Shown piece after piece: positions 5,756-8,231 of a DNA stretch of 8,231 bases. A model generated the notes under the pieces. It did not search any database, was not told where the DNA came from, and worked only from the letters and a program-made list of their open reading frames with translations. The DNA is from Bacteroidota bacterium (lineage in GTDB: Bacteria > Bacteroidota > Bacteroidia > Chitinophagales > Chitinophagaceae). Position numbers and translations under genes: made by a program. The stretch spans positions 1 to 8,231 of the forward strand of contig JAEZIL010000066.1 of NCBI GenBank assembly GCA_023436685.1, given 5' to 3'. Every line of letters starts with the position of its first letter. The first letter of the stretch is position 1.

Positions 5756-6295
5756 ATGTTATTCACCAGGAACATAGACACACCACTAGGGGTAATGAGA
5801 GCAGCTGCTACCGAACAGGGTATTGTCCTGTTCGATTTTGAGTATCGCCGTATGATCGATAATATCATAAGGCGGATAGAAACAGGACTTGAGGAGAAAT
5901 TACAGGCAGGTAACCATCGTTTTATAGATCAGGTAGAGGAAGAGATAAATGAGTACCTGCAAGGCAGCCGTAAAGATTTTGACGTGCCATTACACTTGGT
6001 TGGTACTAATTTTCAAAAAAACGTTTGGAATGGCCTGCGGTCTATTCCTTATGGCGAAACACGCTCTTATAAGCAACAATCAGTATTTCTTGGCGACGAA
6101 AAAGCTATACGGGCTGTCGCCAGTGCCAATGGTGAAAATGGTATAGCTATCATCATCCCTTGCCACAGAGTGATTGGTACTGATGGTAGCCTGACTGGAT
6201 ATGGCGGTGGCCTGCAACGAAAAAAATGGTTGCTTGAACATGAAGCCAAACATACTGGAAAACATATGCAGGCCACTCTGTTTAGTGAATTGTAA
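5756..6295 (+). CDS. ogt: Methylated-DNA--protein-cysteine S-methyltransferase (O6-alkylguanine repair)
   Basis: This suicide enzyme moves the alkyl group from O6-alkylguanine or O4-alkylthymine in DNA to its own cysteine. The 179-residue product ends with the diagnostic IIPCHRVIGTDG (133-144), Cys136 being the acceptor, preceded by the RAVASANG segment (119-126) with Arg119 as the base-flipping arginine, and followed by LTGYGGGLQRKKWLLEHE. The YGETRSYKQ stretch (99-107) is also typical. The N-terminal TPLGVMRAAATEQGIVLFDF resembles the transferase part of Ada regulators, but no zinc-binding Ada domain or AraC-type helix-turn-helix is encoded upstream, so it is a stand-alone repair protein. 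No Shine-Dalgarno; a weak TAATTTTA (5744-5751) sits just before the ATG. The stop is 1 bp from that of the convergent lipoprotein gene. The name ogt is used generically. Confidence 0.95.
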   Translation: MLFTRNIDTPLGVMRAAATEQGIVLFDFEYRRMIDNIIRRIETGLEEKLQAGNHRFIDQVEEEINEYLQGSRKDFDVPLHLVGTNFQKNVWNGLRSIPYGETRSYKQQSVFLGDEKAIRAVASANGENGIAIIIPCHRVIGTDGSLTGYGGGLQRKKWLLEHEAKHTGKHMQATLFSEL

Positions 6296-6296
6296 C

Positions 6297-7106
6297 CTAT
6301 TCGGCTACATTATTTTTGCCTCTGTTTTCTTTGGCAGCGTCAACTACGCCTTCTAAACTGAAATAAAAGCCTACAGTAAAACGTGCACCATTATATCTCC
6401 ACGGCAAGGTACTTACAGGGTTTGCAAATACTGATTGGAACTGTGCTTTCGCAAACTTATAACCCACTCGTACGGTAAGAGAGGGTTCCATAAAAGTATA
6501 CGATCCCTCATCAATTCTACGGCCAGTGAATGTATTAATAAGCTCTCTGTCAATCAGGTAACTATTACCCCTTCCGTTATCATCAAGATTGCTATAATTT
6601 ATATTACTTACCCGCATATTGAAAGCTGCATCGAACCAGGGAGATGTTACACCAATGCCCGGTTGAAGGAATAACTTGGTTACATCCATATCTACATCAC
6701 TTCTTATAGTGCCAGCACCTCCTCCACCATACATCTCCACTACCATCTTAAACGTTCTATCACCCACCGGGTAGTAGCCTCCTAAGCCTGCTTCAATCAA
6801 GTGGGCTTTGGCGTCCACATTTCCACTCACGAAATCATAATTATCAGGGGTGTAACCATAGGTGCTATAGTTGCCGATAATGCCCAGATGTTTTACGGGC
6901 GAATATGATGCCTGTACATCGAAGAAGTTGGTTCTGCCGGCACCATCTCCGTCACCCATGCTGCCGGCTACGTTTAGGTGGGCTTGGCCACCATCTGTAA
7001 ATAAGGGCGTATTCACAGCATTAGGCTTATAATAATATCTATTACAACCCGTTGCGATAACGCTGATATATATAAGTAAACAAGCAAATATTCTGTTTCC
7101 TGTCAT
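6297..7106 (-). CDS. Outer-membrane beta-barrel-like lipoprotein, uncharacterised
   Basis: The 269-residue product has a signal peptide (hydrophobic about 7-18) ending in a lipobox IATGC with Cys21 as the lipidated residue. Right after it comes the tyrosine-rich NRYYYKPN (22-29) and then NTPLFTDGGQAHLNVAGS. The rest alternates polar and hydrophobic residues with many glycines and aromatics, including GLGGYYP, MYGGGGAGTI, FLQPGIGV and FTVGFYFSLE, as in small outer-membrane barrels. As I recall, lipoproteins with this YYYxPN opening and barrel-like body are widespread and unnamed in Bacteroidota. A barrel that is also lipidated is unusual; alternatively it is a beta-rich periplasmic lipoprotein. 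The final strand is followed by a 20-odd residue charged tail, so it does not end in the aromatic residue typical of BAM clients. Monocistronic; convergent with ogt. Confidence 0.78.
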   Translation of the reverse strand: MTGNRIFACLLIYISVIATGCNRYYYKPNAVNTPLFTDGGQAHLNVAGSMGDGDGAGRTNFFDVQASYSPVKHLGIIGNYSTYGYTPDNYDFVSGNVDAKAHLIEAGLGGYYPVGDRTFKMVVEMYGGGGAGTIRSDVDMDVTKLFLQPGIGVTSPWFDAAFNMRVSNINYSNLDDNGRGNSYLIDRELINTFTGRRIDEGSYTFMEPSLTVRVGYKFAKAQFQSVFANPVSTLPWRYNGARFTVGFYFSLEGVVDAAKENRGKNNVAE

Positions 7107-7119
7107 ATGGCAATGGTTT

Positions 7120-7135
7120 ATGTTAAAAATAACAT
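7120..7135. repeat. Short inverted repeat upstream of the barrel-like lipoprotein gene
   Basis: ATGTTA-AAAA-TAACAT (6-bp perfect arms, 4-nt spacer) ends 14 nt upstream of the ATG at 7106. On the minus strand it contains TATTTTTA, seven of eight matches to TAnnTTTG, so it may be part of the promoter. AT-rich dyads this size are common by chance. Confidence 0.25.
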
Positions 7136-7174
7136 TTTCAAATACTATATCGCTCTGCGCCTATCTTTTTTGTT

Positions 7175-7182
7175 TAAATTTG
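7175..7182 (+). promoter_or_regulatory. Candidate -7 box (TAAATTTG) for rnpB
   Basis: A full TAnnTTTG match ending 2 nt before the first P1 base of RNase P RNA (7184). Initiation some 4-7 nt downstream would fall in the 5' strand of P1, in line with a stable RNA that needs little or no 5' trimming. No good TTG -33 element is seen. Confidence 0.55.
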
Positions 7183-7183
7183 T

Positions 7184-7553
7184 ACAACTACAAGTTGGGT
7201 TATCGCTTTGCATTAGCAAAGAGGAAAGTCCGGACAGCATAGGGCAACGCACCACCTAACGGATGGGGTACTGTTAACCGCAGTATACAGAGAGTGCCAC
7301 AGAAAATAACCGCCTTTCGTTTGAAAGGTAAGGGTGAAAATGTAGGGTAAGAGCCTACGCTGTGTATTGGCAACAATACACAGGGGTAAACCTTGCGTGC
7401 TGAAATGCCAAATAGGCGTGCGTTTGAGGGCGGCTCGCCCAATGTACGTGGGTTGGCAGAAAGAGTTGCCGCGCGAGCGGCATCCAAGATAAATGATGAC
7501 CGGTTTGGGCAATAGCCTGGCTTACAGAATCCGGCTTATAGATTTGTAGTTGT
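7184..7553 (+). ncRNA. rnpB: RNase P RNA, bacterial class A
   Basis: This is the catalytic RNA of RNase P, which removes 5' leaders from tRNA precursors together with the RnpA protein. Conserved blocks appear in order: GAGGAAAGTCCGGACA (7221-7236), AGTGCCACAGAAA (7293-7305) with CCGCC soon after, GGTAAGGGTGAAA (7327-7339), GGTAAGAGCC (7346-7355), CCAAATAGG (7408-7416) and ACAGAATCCGGCTTA (7524-7538). Helices can be paired: P1 10 bp (7184-7193 with 7544-7553), P3 CTTTGC/GCAAAG (7206-7211, 7216-7221), and P4 AAG-U-CCGG (7226-7233) with CCGGCTT (7531-7537), leaving the conserved bulged U at 7229. A 9-bp stem pairs 7360-7368 with 7375-7383. P18 pairs TGCCGC (7467-7472) with GCGGCA (7477-7482) around a GCGA tetraloop. 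The ends are taken from P1 and could be off by a few bases. Confidence 0.97.
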
Positions 7554-7567
7554 TTTGGTTAAATGAT

Positions 7568-7600
7568 AGCGCCGGTTTTGACCCGGCGCTTTTTTGTTTT
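7568..7600 (+). terminator. Intrinsic terminator of rnpB
   Basis: AGCGCCGG (7568-7575) pairs perfectly with CCGGCGCT (7583-7590) around a 7-nt loop, followed by a T-run with one G (7590-7600). It starts 15 nt past the end of P1, so the primary transcript needs modest 3' trimming. A textbook intrinsic terminator that separates rnpB from valS. Confidence 0.92.
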
Positions 7601-7638
7601 ACCAGAATTCTTTACTACGTTCCAGTGCAGATAGATAT

Positions 7639-7646
7639 TATCTTTG
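7639..7646 (+). promoter_or_regulatory. Candidate -7 box (TATCTTTG) for valS
   Basis: A full TAnnTTTG match, extended to TATCTTTGCA, 33 nt before the valS ATG. It sits between the rnpB terminator and the gene, as a promoter should. No TTG at the -33 distance. The leader would be about 28 nt, too short for a T-box, and no such structure is seen. Confidence 0.55.
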
Positions 7647-7679
7647 CAAACTCATAATTTTTGCACACAGCAGTACAAC

Positions 7680-8231
7680 ATGGAATTGACTAAGAATTTT
7701 CAGCATAACGAAGCCGAACAGAAGTGGTATCAGCATTGGGACAACTCAGGTTATTTTAAATCGAAACCCGATGGCAGGCCTGCCTATACTATAGTCATTC
7801 CACCCCCAAATGTTACAGGTGTACTACATATGGGTCATGCTCTGAACGATACAGTACAGGATGTACTGATACGCCGTGCCAAAATGCAAGGTTTTAATAC
7901 TTGCTGGGTGCCTGGTACCGATCATGCCTCAATTGCTACTGAAGCCAAAGTAGTGGGCATGCTGCGCGAAAAGGGTATAGATAAGCAAAGCATCTCGCGC
8001 GATGAATTTTTGAAACATGCCTACGAATGGAAAGATAAATATGGCGGCATCATACTACAGCAGCTTAAAAAGCTAGGTTGTTCGTTAGATTGGGATCGTA
8101 CCGCCTTTACAATGGATAAGGATTATTATGCGGCAGTAATACGTGTGTTTGTTGAGTTGTACAACAAAGGCTATATCTATCGCGGTGTTAAAATGATCAA
8201 CTGGGATCCTAAAGCCAAAACTGCTTTGAGC
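7680..8231 (+). CDS. valS: Valine--tRNA ligase, N-terminal part (cut by window edge)
   Basis: ValRS charges tRNA-Val with valine in the cytosol and hydrolyses mischarged threonine. The first 184 codons are present and open to the end of the window. They show the class I synthetase start [15 protein letters not shown], with the HIGH-type motif HMGH at residues 50-53, then the ValRS-specific [14 protein letters not shown], the [10 protein letters not shown] segment and the [12 protein letters not shown] stretch at the edge. The editing domain, KMSKS loop, anticodon-binding domain and C-terminal coiled coil lie beyond; the family is usually about 870-950 residues. The ATG at 7680 has no Shine-Dalgarno and the residues after it ([20 protein letters not shown]) align with the normal N-terminus, so the start is sound. 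Confidence 0.97.
   Translation, partial: MELTKNFQHNEAEQKWYQHWDNSGYFKSKPDGRPAYTIVIPPPNVTGVLHMGHALNDTVQDVLIRRAKMQGFNTCWVPGTDHASIATEAKVVGMLREKGIDKQSISRDEFLKHAYEWKDKYGGIILQQLKKLGCSLDWDRTAFTMDKDYYAAVIRVFVELYNKGYIYRGVKMINWDPKAKTALS

Noticed and set aside
6067..6276. Two minus-strand frames opposite the alkyltransferase active-site region
   Set aside because: Shadows of the PCHRV-encoding segment; no start signals and no recognisable protein.
7200..7512. Two overlapping minus-strand reading frames of 95 and 99 codons (7200-7487 and 7213-7512)
   Set aside because: Both lie inside the RNase P RNA gene on the opposite strand; the conserved RNA blocks and helices explain the sequence and the proteins resemble nothing.
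7631..7645. AGATA-T-TATCT palindrome at the valS -7 box
   Set aside because: Eleven AT-rich bases that largely overlap the TATCTTTG box; a chance dyad is the simpler reading.
1..8231. Mobile elements, CRISPR arrays, tRNAs, toxin-antitoxin or defence genes
   Set aside because: No terminal inverted repeats, direct repeat arrays, transposase or integrase motifs, tRNA-like cloverleaf or defence-type domains were found; the window is core chromosomal content.

Overview
The window reads as an ordinary chromosomal housekeeping region of a member of the Bacteroidota, most likely near the Chitinophagales/Chitinophagaceae (the family level is a guess from protein flavour). The pointers are the repeated -7 promoter element TAnnTTTG (three copies extend to TA(A/T)CTTTGCA), the near absence of Shine-Dalgarno sequences, a moderately AT-rich composition, lipoproteins of Bacteroidota type and the DUF177-rpmF-plsX gene order. 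There is no mobile element, integrase, CRISPR array, tRNA or phage gene, and I found no candidate for a large undescribed system.

Left part (1-2702, all minus strand): tatA (twin-arginine translocase subunit), then upstream of it a probable transcription group read from 2702 down to 370. That group is a small cysteine-rich lipoprotein, a five-helix DoxX/MauE-like membrane protein fused to a thioredoxin-fold domain with a CPHC site, and rluD (23S rRNA pseudouridine synthase). A perfect TAACTTTG box overlaps the stop codon of the DoxX-thioredoxin gene, 5 nt before the rluD ATG, so rluD may also have its own leaderless transcript.

Middle part (2703-5755, plus strand): a 125-bp divergent region holds a perfect 8+8 bp inverted repeat just upstream of a -7-like box, then an orphan DUF58 (von Willebrand-like) protein. 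A well-formed promoter (TTG-N21-TAACTTTG) and a leader of about 110 nt with the only strong Shine-Dalgarno in the window (AAAGGAGG) precede yceD (DUF177), rpmF (bL32) and plsX. This operon links ribosome assembly with phospholipid synthesis and ends at a 12-bp perfect hairpin. The usual plsX partner fabH does not follow.

Right part (5756-8231): an O6-alkylguanine-DNA alkyltransferase (plus) meets, with a 1-bp gap, a convergent gene for an unnamed Bacteroidota outer-membrane barrel-like lipoprotein (minus). Next is the bacterial class A RNase P RNA gene rnpB (about 7184-7553), with its own -7 box and a strong intrinsic terminator. Last is the first 184 codons of valS, cut by the window edge.

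The observations most worth a second look are the lone strong Shine-Dalgarno and structured leader of the yceD-rpmF-plsX operon, the perfect dyad before the DUF58 gene, the DoxX-thioredoxin fusion next to a four-cysteine lipoprotein, and the leaderless-type promoter of rluD.
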